The notes: generated by a model from the letters alone, not told the origin. Positions 16,064-29,779 are shown, counted from the stretch's first letter. The stretch: 64,000 nt of DNA from Lysinibacillus sphaericus (GCF_001629735.1 NZ_CP015224.1:1612001-1676000); one strand, 5' to 3'. Translations and numbers: made by a program.

Positions 16064-17059
16064 TTAATTGGCCTCCTTTTTCGGTAGGAACTCATTCGTA
16101 AACGCCTGTTTAGCATCAAATTCGCCCTCTAACACTTTATTACTCGACATCCATTTAGCATAGTTTTCCCACACAGAAAGCTTTTGCTCCCCCCATTGAT
16201 TAGCGTCATCCTGATACTTATCAGCCAACCACTCTTGACTTTTATGCACTAACTCCTTATCTAAGTCTGGTGCCGCTTCTAGTAAAATATCAGCCGCTTC
16301 ATTCGGATGCTCGATGGCATATTCATAGCCCTTCGATGCAGCCGCAACAAAAGCTTTGACGCTGTCTGGATTGTTTTGAATCATTTTTTCATTGGTTGCT
16401 AAAACAGGTGTATAGTAATCTAACTGATCACTGTAGTCCGTTAAATACAGCATATTAATTTTTTCCCCACGAAGCTCTGCCTCAATACCTGTCCATGCAT
16501 AATAAATCCAAGCAAAGTCGATGTCCTTTTTCATCATCGTAAAGAAATCTAAATCTCCCGCATTGACAATGTCTAATTTATTAATATCAGCGTTTTCTTT
16601 TTGCATTAATGATTGTAATACCGCTTGTTCGAGAGGTGCTCCCCAGCCCCCATATGTTTTTCCTTCAAAGTCCTTTGGAGAGGTAATACCCTTTGACGCT
16701 ACAGAAGCAAATCCAGATGTATTATGCTGGATGATGGCCGCTATCGAGACAAGTGGCACATCCTGAACACGAGCCTGTGTAATGCCCTCCTGATAACTCA
16801 CGCCAAATTCTGCTTTACCAGAAGCTACGAGCTGATCGGCTCCTGCCTCTCCTGGCATTATAATATCAACATCTAAGCCTACTTCTTCAAAATAACCGAG
16901 CTTTTTCGCAACATACAATCCTGTATGATTCGTATTCGGTGTCCAATCGAGTACCACTGATACCTTTTTCTTTGTATCAGCAGACTGCTTGTCCTCCTTG
17001 TCGCTACAGCCTACTAACGTCAATAGAGTAGCTAATAGGATAAATAACCATTTTTTCAT
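16064..17059 (-). CDS. thiY: Thiamine-precursor ABC transporter, substrate-binding lipoprotein
   Basis: 331 residues beginning with a lipoprotein signal (MKKWLFILLATLLTLVGC, Cys 18). The mature part is an NMT1/ThiY-like periplasmic-type binding protein: VVLDWTPNTNHTGLYVAKK, GVSYQEGITQA and YGGWGAPLEQAVL are close to the pattern of ThiY, which binds N-formyl-4-amino-5-aminomethyl-2-methylpyrimidine. It is first in the operon, right after the riboswitch terminator. GGGAGGACC lies before the ATG. Confidence 0.9.
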   Translation of the reverse strand: MKKWLFILLATLLTLVGCSDKEDKQSADTKKKVSVVLDWTPNTNHTGLYVAKKLGYFEEVGLDVDIIMPGEAGADQLVASGKAEFGVSYQEGITQARVQDVPLVSIAAIIQHNTSGFASVASKGITSPKDFEGKTYGGWGAPLEQAVLQSLMQKENADINKLDIVNAGDLDFFTMMKKDIDFAWIYYAWTGIEAELRGEKINMLYLTDYSDQLDYYTPVLATNEKMIQNNPDSVKAFVAAASKGYEYAIEHPNEAADILLEAAPDLDKELVHKSQEWLADKYQDDANQWGEQKLSVWENYAKWMSSNKVLEGEFDAKQAFTNEFLPKKEAN

Positions 17060-17158
17060 GCTAGGTCCTCCCAGTTTGTAATATGAAAGTGTTCATGAAT
17101 GAATGTTGTCACCAGAAGAAAGCGTATTATACGGTTGGTAAGATATTGCTTAGAAAAT

Positions 17159-17188
17159 AAAAAAACGCCTAGGATTCCTCCCAGACGT
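17159..17188 (-). terminator. Expression-platform terminator of the TPP riboswitch
   Basis: Minus strand ACGTCTGGGA / TCCTAGGCGT stem with a 4-nt loop and TTTTTTT, between the aptamer and thiY. Confidence 0.85.
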
Positions 17189-17230
17189 ATTGCAATCAAT
17201 CTCCAAAACATTTGCTTTTTTGAATAGATG

Positions 17231-17331
17231 TTCCCTACGCTGGTACGAGCCAAATCAGGTTCAAAGGGTCAGTGTCTATCGGACACAATCTCAGCTAGCC
17301 ATAACTAGCCCCCCTACATTCTTTCGCTATG
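17231..17331 (-). promoter_or_regulatory. TPP (THI-box) riboswitch
   Basis: The minus strand shows the conserved aptamer blocks: GGGGGGCTAG, GCTGAGAT, ACCCTTTGAACCTGAT and GTACCAGCGTAGGGAA. Thiamine pyrophosphate binding should allow the downstream terminator to form and shut the uptake operon off. Confidence 0.97.
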
Positions 17332-17346
17332 AACTTTTCGATGTTT

Positions 17347-17376
17347 ATTATACCCATAGTTGATCTTAAATGACAA
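17347..17376 (-). promoter_or_regulatory. Promoter of the thiamine operon
   Basis: TTGTCA, an 18-nt spacer and TATAAT on the minus strand, ending a few bases before the aptamer. Confidence 0.75.
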
Positions 17377-17407
17377 GATGCTAATTTTGGATAGTTGTGC
17401 CACTATA

Positions 17408-17442
17408 AACAAATAGCCCAGCTCTACTTATAGAGACTGGGC
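17408..17442 (-). terminator. Terminator of parEC
   Basis: GCCCAG, then TCTCTA and TAGAG, then CTGGGC form a long stem with a 4-nt loop 6 nt after the parC stop, followed by TATTTGTTT. Confidence 0.85.
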
Positions 17443-17448
17443 ATGATG

Positions 17449-21896
<4,448 letters not shown>

Positions 21897-21906
21897 TTAT
21901 GTTCTC

Positions 21907-21935
21907 ATCCTAATAATAATAGCATTTCCTGTCAA
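21907..21935 (-). promoter_or_regulatory. Promoter of parEC
   Basis: TTGACA, 17 nt, TAGGAT on the minus strand, about 45 bp before the parE start. Confidence 0.7.
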
Positions 21936-22312
21936 TAGTTAGCGACAGGTCCAATTAAATTTTTAAAAATTGCTCACAGTTTTAATAAACATTTCAATAG
22001 TAAACATCTTCAACAGTTGCTTAAAATTGGAATTTAAGCAAGACAGACAACCACTAGTATCCGTAAACACCTGACGCATCGTAGCTTATTTAGTTGCAAA
22101 ATAGTGTTTCTGCGTCATTCCATGTAAATGAATAAAGTTAGACTTCTATTCTACCAAAGGAATGAACGATTGACAAAATTGCCATTTTGCCTAAATTTTA
22201 AGAAAGACTTTTTTCGTGCCTTCATCAATCATGTCTAAAAGCCTATCTCCAACTTACATTTAGTTTCTTTTGTATTGAATTCAAGACTCCTTAGGAATTC
22301 TCCTTCATAACA
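21936..22312. other. Intergenic region between parE and plsY
   Basis: Divergent promoter region. Apart from the two candidate promoters I see no open frame, repeat or RNA structure in it. Confidence 0.5.
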
Positions 22313-22341
22313 TTGTAGATTAGCAAGAAAAAGTGTAAAAT
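22313..22341 (+). promoter_or_regulatory. Candidate promoter of plsY
   Basis: TTGTAG, 17 nt, TAAAAT on the plus strand, about 55 bp upstream of the plsY start. Confidence 0.5.
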
Positions 22342-22397
22342 ACTTGTTACAAACTATTAGTACCAAGTGATGGACTATGAATGAAAGGAGTCCAACT

Positions 22398-23000
22398 ATG
22401 ATCAATGGACTTATTATTTTATGTGCTTATCTAATCGGCTCTATACCTTCAGGGCTATGGATAGGTAAAATTTTTTATAATACCGATATCCGAGAACACG
22501 GAAGCGGTAATCTAGGAGCAACGAATACATTTCGAACATTAGGAAAAAAGGCCGGTATTGTTGTGACTGTGATGGATGTTCTAAAAGGGACTGCCGCTGT
22601 CTTACTAGCTGCACTTCCCATATTCTCAGACAGTTCTATTCATCCCTTAATCCTAGGTCTTGTTGCAGTGATTGGTCATATGTTTCCGATTTTCGCCAAT
22701 TTCCGTGGTGGAAAAGCCGTTGCCACATCTGCAGGTGTTTTATTAGGCTACTCATGGCCATTGTTTGTCTTGCTCCTAATTGCTTTTCTTGTGACATTGA
22801 AACTCACAAAAATCGTCAGCCTAACATCTATGATAGCCGCTTCAGTAGCACTTATCTATTCAATCGTTTATTATTTTGTTACAGGTGACTTTGCATTAAG
22901 CATCTTGGTAGCCTTTTTATTTACCTTTATTATTTATCGTCACCGTGCCAATATTGCACGTATTAAAAATGGCACTGAGCCAAAGGTAAAATGGCTGTAG
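22398..23000 (+). CDS. plsY: Acyl-phosphate:glycerol-3-phosphate acyltransferase PlsY
   Basis: 200 residues, five to seven membrane helices. Motifs of PlsY are present: [16 protein letters not shown] and [11 protein letters not shown]. It transfers the acyl group of acyl-phosphate to glycerol 3-phosphate, the first membrane step of phospholipid synthesis. The ATG at 22398 has AAAGGAG upstream; an in-frame ATG seven codons earlier has none. Followed 19 nt later by the HesB-like gene, likely in one transcript. Confidence 0.95.
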   Translation: MINGLIILCAYLIGSIPSGLWIGKIFYNTDIREHGSGNLGATNTFRTLGKKAGIVVTVMDVLKGTAAVLLAALPIFSDSSIHPLILGLVAVIGHMFPIFANFRGGKAVATSAGVLLGYSWPLFVLLLIAFLVTLKLTKIVSLTSMIAASVALIYSIVYYFVTGDFALSILVAFLFTFIIYRHRANIARIKNGTEPKVKWL

Positions 23001-23019
23001 GAAGAGAGGAGCATTCGCT

Positions 23020-23310
23020 ATGAAAATTGCACTGACAAATGAAGCCCTACAATGGTTCAAGCAAGAGATGGAAGTAGAACCAGGCGATACTATTCGCTTT
23101 TATGCACGCTATGGTGGCTCAAGTCCTTTTCACGAAGGCTTTTCACTAGGTATGACGCTAGAAGAGCCCATTGCTATTGGAGCTGAAGCAGTCATTGATG
23201 GCGTAACCTATTACATCGATGAAAAAGATTTATGGTTCTTTAACGATCATAACTTACACGTGGACGTGGATGCTAGTTTAGATGAATTACAATACGAGTA
23301 TCGTACATAA
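23020..23310 (+). CDS. HesB/YneR-like protein
   Basis: 96 residues with the HesB/IscA fold pattern (MKIALTNEALQWFKQEM, FYARYGGSSPFHEGFSLGM, VTYYIDEKDLWFF). It resembles Bacillus YneR, which lies next to parE/plsY there too, so synteny supports the call. The three Cys that IscA uses for iron-sulphur binding are absent, so it is not a classical A-type carrier. Function unknown. Confidence 0.85.
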   Translation: MKIALTNEALQWFKQEMEVEPGDTIRFYARYGGSSPFHEGFSLGMTLEEPIAIGAEAVIDGVTYYIDEKDLWFFNDHNLHVDVDASLDELQYEYRT

Positions 23311-23357
23311 AACAGTATTTTCCTTTCGGTCTTTGAAAGGAAATACTGTTTTTTTAT
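23309..23357 (+). terminator. Terminator of plsY operon
   Basis: AACAGTATTTTCCTTTC pairs with GAAAGGAAATACTGTT, followed by TTTTTT. Confidence 0.9.
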
Positions 23358-23457
23358 TTGAAAAATAGTAGCTAGAATTTCATTCCTTTTTTCGTTTATC
23401 TCCGCATAAAGTTGTCCATTCTATAAATAATGAACATTCATTTGAGGAGGAAAGCGC

Positions 23458-25002
23458 ATGTCCATATCAAACAAGATCGATCCCTCCCCATCCCTTACAA
23501 CGGACGATTTATTAAATACTTCCCTTGCCAAAAATATAAAGGTCATTCAAAACACTCTTGGTCATAGCAATGACATCATTATACGAGAAATTACAATTGG
23601 TGAAGCTGAGCCCCATCGGCTCGCTATTATTTCCATTGATGGCTTATCCGATAAAACCATGATTTCGGATTCTGTCATTGATAAATTAATGGCGAATATT
23701 GAGGAAGAACAAGAAATAGAAATTACTACCATAAATCAATATGTGCGAAGTTCCTATTTAACTGTTGGTGACGTGATGAATATCGAGTATTTTACCACAC
23801 TTTATCATGCCATACTGAATGGTGAGACCGTTATTCTATTAGATGGCTTTGCGGAAGGCATTGTAACAAGTACGAAAAGTGCGAAAGACAGAGCTGTGAC
23901 AGAGCCATCAACCGAATCCGTCATTAGGGGACCTCGAGAGTCCTTTACTGAAACTTTACGCACTAATACTGCGCTCATTCGGCGCAAAATAAAAAGTCCA
24001 AACCTTTGGATTAAGTCCCGTGTCATTGGTGAAGTGACACAAACAGATGTCGCCGTGATGTATATACATGGTATCGCCAGTGACAAAATTGTTGCAGAGG
24101 TGTTAGCGCGGTTAGACCGCATTAATATCGATGGCATTTTAGAAAGTGGCTATATTGAGGATTTTATTCAAGACTCCAAAAATTCCATGTTTCCAACCGT
24201 TTATAACTCCGAACGTCCTGATGTGATTGCTGGCGAATTATTAGATGGTAAAGTGGCGATTCTAGTAGATGGTACCCCCTTTGTCTTAGTGGTGCCTGCA
24301 TTATTTACTTCCTTTTTGCAATCAGCAGAAGACTACTACCAACATTGGATGATTAGTTCCCTCATTCGTATCTTACGTTTCTTTGGTATTAGTTTGGCAT
24401 TGGTAGCACCATCTCTCTATGTTGCGATTACGACGTTTCATCAGGAAATGCTACCGACGCCCATGCTCATTAGTATTGCTTCACAACGAGAAGGCGTGCC
24501 CTTCCCTGCTGTAGTAGAAGCACTTATTATGGAGCTTGCCTTTGAGATACTAAGAGAGGCAGGGCTTCGAATGCCGCGAACAATCGGTCCAGCGGTGTCC
24601 ATCGTGGGTACATTGGTTATCGGACAGGCGGCGGTAGATGCCGGTGTGGTCTCAGCAGTTATGGTTATTATTGTAGCATTGACGGCCATTTGTAGCTTTT
24701 TATTTCCTGCTTATGGGTTGTCCAATACGATTCGTGTACTGCGTTTTCCATTAATGATTTTAGCTGCTATGTTCGGTCTATTTGGCGTAATGTTCGGCAT
24801 TATGGTTATTATTCTTCATTTATGTAGCATTCGTTCATTTGGTGTACCATATTTAAGCCCATTTGCTCCATTCATTATACAGGACCAAAAAGATGCTTTT
24901 TTATTACTCCCACGCAGACATTTATTAAAACGTCCACGTTTGGTGAATCAGAAAAATGTTGTCAGAGGGCATAAATATGTCACAAGAACAGGCAGGAAAT
25001 AA
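23458..25002 (+). CDS. Spore germination receptor A subunit (GerA family)
   Basis: 514 residues. A hydrophilic N-terminal domain of about 290 residues (with VIRGPRESFTETLRTN, the family signature) is followed by five or so membrane helices (EGVPFPAVVEALIMELAFE, TIGPAVSIVGTLVIGQAAV). A subunits form the nutrient-gated channel of Ger receptors in the inner spore membrane. GAGGAGG precedes the ATG. A CATTCTA at about 23418 resembles a sigma-G -10 element. First gene of an A-C-D-B operon. Confidence 0.93.
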   Translation: MSISNKIDPSPSLTTDDLLNTSLAKNIKVIQNTLGHSNDIIIREITIGEAEPHRLAIISIDGLSDKTMISDSVIDKLMANIEEEQEIEITTINQYVRSSYLTVGDVMNIEYFTTLYHAILNGETVILLDGFAEGIVTSTKSAKDRAVTEPSTESVIRGPRESFTETLRTNTALIRRKIKSPNLWIKSRVIGEVTQTDVAVMYIHGIASDKIVAEVLARLDRINIDGILESGYIEDFIQDSKNSMFPTVYNSERPDVIAGELLDGKVAILVDGTPFVLVVPALFTSFLQSAEDYYQHWMISSLIRILRFFGISLALVAPSLYVAITTFHQEMLPTPMLISIASQREGVPFPAVVEALIMELAFEILREAGLRMPRTIGPAVSIVGTLVIGQAAVDAGVVSAVMVIIVALTAICSFLFPAYGLSNTIRVLRFPLMILAAMFGLFGVMFGIMVIILHLCSIRSFGVPYLSPFAPFIIQDQKDAFLLLPRRHLLKRPRLVNQKNVVRGHKYVTRTGRK

Positions 25003-25032
25003 AACTACTACTGAACAAGTGAGGAATGAATT

Positions 25033-26232
25033 ATGGCAAAAGTAAAAACAATTTGCTTACTGTGCATCCTCCCTTTACTGTTAAGTGGCTGCTGGAGTAA
25101 GCGTGAATTAAATGAATTAGCCATTGTCGTAGCGCTTGGAATAGATAAAGTAGAGGACGAATTTGAAATTACTGTTCAAATCGTTGATCCTAGTGAGGTT
25201 TCAATGCGACAAGCTTCCACTCAGCGCACCCCAGTTATTAGCTATCATTCGAGAGGGGAAACAATTTTTGAGGCCATTCGTAAAATGACAACTATTGCAG
25301 CTCGGAAACCCTATTTTGCTCATTTACAAGTAGTTATCTTAGGTGAAGACCTCGCCAAAGAAGGAATTAGTGATTCATTGGATTTGATTGCACGAGACCA
25401 TGAGTTTAGAAAAGATTTCGATGTCATTATGTCTCATGAGGCTACAGCTAAGGAAGTGTTAAATGTTCTTACCCCTATCGAAAAAGTGCCTGCTAATAAA
25501 ATCTTAAATTCGCTCAATGTTTCTGAAAAAGTTTGGGGCTCTACAATTGCGATTAATATAGACGAATTGGTCACGAGGCTCAACGAAAAGGATAATGGCG
25601 CATTGATTTCTGCCATTGAAATTCATGGGGACAAACGATTAGGTGCCGATAAAACAAACGTCCAACGTGTTAAAACTCCTGTGTTATTAAAATATGCAGG
25701 ATTGGCTGTCTTTAAAGGAGATCGATACATTGGTTTACTTTCAGAGGGAGAAAGTAAAAGTATTAGCTTCCTCAGTGACAAAATACAAAGTACCATTGAA
25801 ATCGTCAACTGTCCAAAACAAGGTACGCTTTCGACTGAGATTACGCAATCCTCCACAAAAGTAAAGGGGTCATTTCAAAATGGGAAACCACAAATTGATG
25901 TCCAAATAGATGTGGAGCAAAATGTAGGTGAGGTCGAATGTGATATTAATCTCACAAAAAATAAAACGATGGATTATATCAATAAAAAAACAGCACAAGG
26001 CATCGATGAACGTATTGAAAAAACGTTAGAAAAAATTCAGCAGCAATACCAAGTGGATGTTTTAGGCTATGGGGATGCCCTTCATCGCGCAGATGCTAAA
26101 CAATGGAAAAAAATTAAAAATGATTGGCCAACTATCTTTCCTGATCTTCCTGTCCATGTTCGTGTAAAAGTAACGACACAAGGCTTAGGCACAATGCAAA
26201 ATTCATTATTAAAAAAGCCAAAGGAGGAATAG
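25033..26232 (+). CDS. Spore germination receptor C subunit (Ger(x)C lipoprotein)
   Basis: 399 residues. Lipoprotein signal with Cys 20 (LLLSGCWSKRELNELAIV), where CWSKRELNE is the classical start of mature GerC proteins. Domains I-III follow, ending in a LPVHVRVKVTTQGLG tail. It is anchored on the outer face of the inner spore membrane and needed for receptor assembly. It lies 30 nt after the A-subunit gene and 4 nt before the small D-type gene. Confidence 0.93.
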   Translation: MAKVKTICLLCILPLLLSGCWSKRELNELAIVVALGIDKVEDEFEITVQIVDPSEVSMRQASTQRTPVISYHSRGETIFEAIRKMTTIAARKPYFAHLQVVILGEDLAKEGISDSLDLIARDHEFRKDFDVIMSHEATAKEVLNVLTPIEKVPANKILNSLNVSEKVWGSTIAINIDELVTRLNEKDNGALISAIEIHGDKRLGADKTNVQRVKTPVLLKYAGLAVFKGDRYIGLLSEGESKSISFLSDKIQSTIEIVNCPKQGTLSTEITQSSTKVKGSFQNGKPQIDVQIDVEQNVGEVECDINLTKNKTMDYINKKTAQGIDERIEKTLEKIQQQYQVDVLGYGDALHRADAKQWKKIKNDWPTIFPDLPVHVRVKVTTQGLGTMQNSLLKKPKEE

Positions 26233-26236
26233 TAGC

Positions 26237-26470
26237 ATGGTACTAGCGGTAGCAGTCTTCATTATTTCGGCCATTATTGCATTACTATTTATCCCAAAGC
26301 TCAAAAGACAAAAAGAAACCAAGACCATTCTTGTTTTTTCTATTCTTTTACTAATTGGGACAGCACTTAATATAGGTATTGCTCTCAAAATAAATATCCC
26401 GAGCCCTTTAGATTTGGTAACTTTTATTTTTACACCCATTAAGGATTTTATCGTTTCACTCACAAAATAG
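26237..26470 (+). CDS. Small two-helix germination protein (D-subunit type)
   Basis: 77 residues with two membrane helices (VLAVAVFIISAIIALLFIP and ILVFSILLLIGTALNIGIAL). Similar small two-helix D proteins are encoded in or next to ger operons of Bacillus and modulate receptor activity; position between C and B genes and AAGGAGGAA before the ATG support the call. The sequence itself is too hydrophobic to assign by motif. Confidence 0.7.
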   Translation: MVLAVAVFIISAIIALLFIPKLKRQKETKTILVFSILLLIGTALNIGIALKINIPSPLDLVTFIFTPIKDFIVSLTK

Positions 26471-26503
26471 TAGACACATCGACATGTATGGGAGGACAGT
26501 TAA

Positions 26504-28378
26504 ATGGAAAAAGAAATCATTAGTTCAAGACAATTTACAATTATTACGTCACTCCTTTCTATCGGTACAGCCATTTTAATTATCCCTTCAACTATTGCAA
26601 GCTCCAGTAAGCAGGATGCATGGATTGCTGCAAGCATTGGCGTTGTCCTTAGTTTACTAGTGGTGAAATTATTTTTGACGCTAGGCAACCAAACACCCAC
26701 ACTGAATTTTATTGAGGCAAATGAAAAAATTTTCGGTCGCTTTTTTGGAAAAATTACAGTGATTGGTTTTCTGTCCCTTACCCTATTTTCGGGAGGAGAA
26801 CTATTATACTTTATTGGAATTTTTATGAAAACAGAGGTAATGCCAGAAACACCCACACTGGCATTCGCCTTGTTGTTTAGCATTATTATTATGTATGCTG
26901 CCTATTTAGGCTTAGAGACCTTTGCTCGCTCAGCAGAAATACTTTTTCCTATGTTTATCTTAATTTTTATTTTCTTTATTGTTTGTATTACTCCACAAAT
27001 TAAGTTTGAAAATATACAACCCATTATGGAAGTATCCAAAACATCACTGTTCTATAGTATTATTCGCTTTATGAGCGTCTTTTCTTTTTCCCTAGTTATG
27101 TTATTAATGATTTACCCTGCCAGTGTCAATGTCCAGCAATCCTCAAAGAAAGGATTTTACATAGGTACGATTCTCGGTGGATTTGTTTTAGTAACATTGA
27201 TTACCCTTTGCATACTAGTATTAGGGGCAGCCAATACGGCTTCCCGAACTTTTCCTAGCTATGCCTTAGCACAAAGAATCTCGATCGGCAACTTTTTACA
27301 GCGTATTGAAATTATCATGGCTTTTATGTGGATTGTATCTATTTTTATTCGAACATTTATGTACTTCTATACAACGGTCGTGGGAATTGCACAAATTATG
27401 AAACTGAAGGATCACCGCCCACTTATCTTACCAATGGGTATTATTATGATTGGTCTTTCGCAAATTGTTCATCCTGATATTGTCCATTCCGACAATTATA
27501 ATAATGAAATTTGGCCTATCTATTCATTTATTTTCACCATTTTATTACCTATCCTGCTACTTATTGTAGCCGTCATACGTAATCGAAAATCACAAGGGAA
27601 TGCGGCTGCGAATGCTAATCAGGGGCAAGTAACTGATGTGGGTAATACGGATGCTAATCAAGGAAATCAACCTAATCCTGCTAATACGGATTCCCAACAG
27701 GATAATCAGATGAAACCTAATAATAGGGATGTCAATCAAGATAATCCAACTAACAATGCTACTACTGATTCCAACCAAGATAACCACACTAAACCTGACA
27801 AAATGGATGCCAATCAAGATAATCCAACTAACAATGCTACTACTGATTCCAACCAGGATAATCAGATGAAACCTAATAATAGGGATGCCAATCAAGATAA
27901 TCCAACTAACGATGCTACTACTGATTCCAACCAGGATAATCAGATAAAACCTAATAATAGGGATGCCAATCAAAATAATCAGACTCACCATGCTACTACT
28001 GATTCCAACCAGGATAATCAGATGAAACCTAATAATATGAATGCCAATCAAGATAATCCAACTAACGATGTTACTACTGATTCCAACCAGGATAATCACA
28101 GTAAACCTGACAAAATGGATGCCAATCAAGATAATCCAACTAACGATGCTGCTACAGATTCCAACCAAGATAATCACACTAAGCCTGATAAAATGGATGC
28201 CAATCAAGATAATTCAACTAACGATGCTGCTACAGATTCCAACCAAGATAATCAGATGAAACCTAATAATAGGGATGCCAATCAAAATAACCCAACTAAC
28301 GATGTTGCTACAGATTCCAATCAGAAAGATCAGGCTAAACCAGATATTACGGTTTCTGACAAGAAGAATTTAGAATAA
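26504..28378 (+). CDS. Spore germination receptor B subunit (GerB permease) with a long Asn/Asp repeat tail
   Basis: 624 residues; GerB permeases usually have about 365. Residues 1 to about 360 form the expected ten-helix APC-type permease (SSRQFTIITSLLSIGTAIL, AWIAASIGVVLSLLVVK, GGELLYFIGIFMKTEVMPETP). After KSQGNAAANANQG the chain becomes a hydrophilic, Cys-free tail of about 255 residues: a short degenerate lead-in, eight 26-residue repeats of the type ATTDSNQDNQMKPNNRDANQ, and a ninth partial one. In known GerB topology the C-terminus faces the spore core. Whether the tail binds something or is a spacer is unknown. Last gene of the operon, with its own terminator. Confidence 0.93.
   Translation: MEKEIISSRQFTIITSLLSIGTAILIIPSTIASSSKQDAWIAASIGVVLSLLVVKLFLTLGNQTPTLNFIEANEKIFGRFFGKITVIGFLSLTLFSGGELLYFIGIFMKTEVMPETPTLAFALLFSIIIMYAAYLGLETFARSAEILFPMFILIFIFFIVCITPQIKFENIQPIMEVSKTSLFYSIIRFMSVFSFSLVMLLMIYPASVNVQQSSKKGFYIGTILGGFVLVTLITLCILVLGAANTASRTFPSYALAQRISIGNFLQRIEIIMAFMWIVSIFIRTFMYFYTTVVGIAQIMKLKDHRPLILPMGIIMIGLSQIVHPDIVHSDNYNNEIWPIYSFIFTILLPILLLIVAVIRNRKSQGNAAANANQGQVTDVGNTDANQGNQPNPANTDSQQDNQMKPNNRDVNQDNPTNNATTDSNQDNHTKPDKMDANQDNPTNNATTDSNQDNQMKPNNRDANQDNPTNDATTDSNQDNQIKPNNRDANQNNQTHHATTDSNQDNQMKPNNMNANQDNPTNDVTTDSNQDNHSKPDKMDANQDNPTNDAATDSNQDNHTKPDKMDANQDNSTNDAATDSNQDNQMKPNNRDANQNNPTNDVATDSNQKDQAKPDITVSDKKNLE
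27680..28375 (+). repeat. Tandem 78-bp repeats in the gerB gene, eight full and one partial
   Basis: Units start at 27680, 27758, 27836, 27914, 27992, 28070, 28148 and 28226, with a partial unit from 28304. The period of 78 bp keeps the frame, encoding 26 residues. Two variants alternate in positions 10-17: QMKPNNRD and HTKPDKMD, showing unit-level duplication followed by shuffling. The array is a likely site of length variation between strains. Confidence 0.95.
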
Positions 28379-28430
28379 CAAAGTCTAATTCCTTCAGCTA
28401 CTTAGCGAAGAAATTAGACTTTGTTATTGT
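28378..28430. terminator. Bidirectional terminator between gerB and metA
   Basis: ACAAAGTCTAATT pairs with AATTAGACTTTGT around a CTTC/GAAG extension. It serves the ger operon and converging metA. Confidence 0.85.
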
Positions 28431-28433
28431 TAT

Positions 28434-29369
28434 TTAAATATGATATTCAATTTCGTCCACAAAGTCCCATTCATATGGTGTCTCTTGGTATACATAGTAG
28501 TTCAACCAGTTGGAGAACAATAAATGTGTATGGGCACGCCATGTATTCATCGGTTCCTTTTCTGGATCATCATTTGGGAAGTAGTTTACTGGAACGTTGA
28601 TATCAATGCCCTTGGCAACATCGCGACTGTATTCATCAGCCAGTGTTGTCGCATCATATTCTAAATGACCTGTAATCATAATGTTTTTATTATCTTTAGA
28701 TTGCACGATAAACACACCTGCATCCTCTGAATAGGATAATAAGCGTAAGTCTGGATGATTGCGAACCTCGTCAATCGAGACAGATGTATAGCGAGAATGA
28801 GGGGCTGTAAATAAATCACTAAAGCCTCGTACTAAATCCACTGTTAAATCAGTAATCACATGAGAATAAACGCCGGAGCATTTAGCAGAAAGCTCTATTT
28901 TTCCAATTCCATAATGATGATATAACGCAGCCTGTGCCCCCCAACATATATGTAGCACGGATGTCACATTCTTTTTAGACCAATCCATAATTTCAGCAAT
29001 TTCCTGCCAATAGTTAACCTCTTCAAATGGCATTTTTTCTACAGGTGCCCCAGTAATAATCATACCATCATAACGTCGGTGACGAATTTGGTTAAACGTT
29101 GTGTAAAATAATTGTAAGTGAGATTTACTGACATTTTTAGATTCATGAGTAGCCGTGTTTAAAAAAGTAATATTGACCTGTAATGGTGTATTTCCTAGTA
29201 AACGTAATAATTGTAGCTCCGTTTTTTCTTTTTCGGGCATCAAATTTAAAATTAATATGTTTAATGGACGTATTTGCTGTGTTCTCGCACGATCCTCTTC
29301 CATCACGAAGATTTTCTCCTCACGTAAATGCTCCCCAGCAGGTAAATTTTTCGGAATATTAATTGGCAT
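28434..29369 (-). CDS. metA: Homoserine O-acetyltransferase (MetA/HTS type)
   Basis: 311 residues. Catalytic Cys 142 in [10 protein letters not shown] and the His/Glu pair in ITGHLEYD are present. Residue 111 is Glu ([13 protein letters not shown]); work on Bacillus cereus MetA showed that Glu here favours acetyl-CoA and Gly favours succinyl-CoA, so the product is probably O-acetylhomoserine despite the common name homoserine O-succinyltransferase. First committed step of methionine synthesis. Controlled by a SAM riboswitch upstream. Confidence 0.94.
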   Translation of the reverse strand: MPINIPKNLPAGEHLREEKIFVMEEDRARTQQIRPLNILILNLMPEKEKTELQLLRLLGNTPLQVNITFLNTATHESKNVSKSHLQLFYTTFNQIRHRRYDGMIITGAPVEKMPFEEVNYWQEIAEIMDWSKKNVTSVLHICWGAQAALYHHYGIGKIELSAKCSGVYSHVITDLTVDLVRGFSDLFTAPHSRYTSVSIDEVRNHPDLRLLSYSEDAGVFIVQSKDNKNIMITGHLEYDATTLADEYSRDVAKGIDINVPVNYFPNDDPEKEPMNTWRAHTHLLFSNWLNYYVYQETPYEWDFVDEIEYHI

Positions 29370-29403
29370 CTAGCATTCCCCTCTCTTTTTTGCTCCTTTT
29401 TCT

Positions 29404-29459
29404 AAAAAAATTAAAAATCCTCCACATTCCATATGAGATAGAATGAGAAGGATTTTTTT
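29404..29459 (-). terminator. Expression-platform terminator of the SAM riboswitch
   Basis: Minus strand AAAAATCCTTCTCATTC pairs with GAATGTGGAGGATTTTT, followed by a further T-run, just before metA. Confidence 0.85.
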
Positions 29460-29468
29460 CACGTTCAC

Positions 29469-29577
29469 TCTTATCTCTCAAAGGAAAAACCTTTGCTGGA
29501 ATTAGCACCTTTCTAACATTTGTTAGAGGTTGCTGAAGCGTCATCGGGCCAAATCCCTCTGCTTCTCTTGATAAGAT
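29469..29577 (-). promoter_or_regulatory. SAM-I (S-box) riboswitch
   Basis: Minus strand shows CTTATCAAGAGAAGCAGAGG, GGCCCGATGACGCTTCAGCA, AAGGTGCTAATTCCAGCA and the closing GAGAGATAAG, the full S-box set in order. S-adenosylmethionine should turn metA off. Confidence 0.97.
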
Positions 29578-29593
29578 TATTTAATTATTTTGA

Positions 29594-29622
29594 ATTGTAA
29601 CATGGACGAGTTAGAATATCAA
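29594..29622 (-). promoter_or_regulatory. Promoter of metA
   Basis: TTGATA, 17 nt, TACAAT (with an extended TG) on the minus strand, about 17 bp before the riboswitch. Confidence 0.75.
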
Positions 29623-29779
29623 TAATTCATAGAATATTTTGTTATTCCCATGCATGTTCTACATTCATTTGATGAACACTAAGCTTGCTGTATATGGTTA
29701 TTCTACATGAAATTTTATGGTAAACATGCCGCTATTATGTTACCATATATCTTTAGTAATAGAGAGGAACGTGAATACT

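Noticed and set aside
17056-17253. 65-codon minus-strand frame upstream of thiY
   Set aside because: Covers the riboswitch terminator and aptamer edge; not a gene.
27590-28207. Long open frame on the minus strand across the gerB repeats, encoding a hydrophobic Ile/Val-rich repeat
   Set aside because: It is the complement of the 78-bp repeats; the period keeps all frames in register and ATT/AAT-rich codons read as Ile. No ribosome binding site, and the sense strand is a clear gene.
27680-28375. Tandem repeats considered as a CRISPR array
   Set aside because: Units are contiguous, in-frame and without unique spacers; they encode protein.
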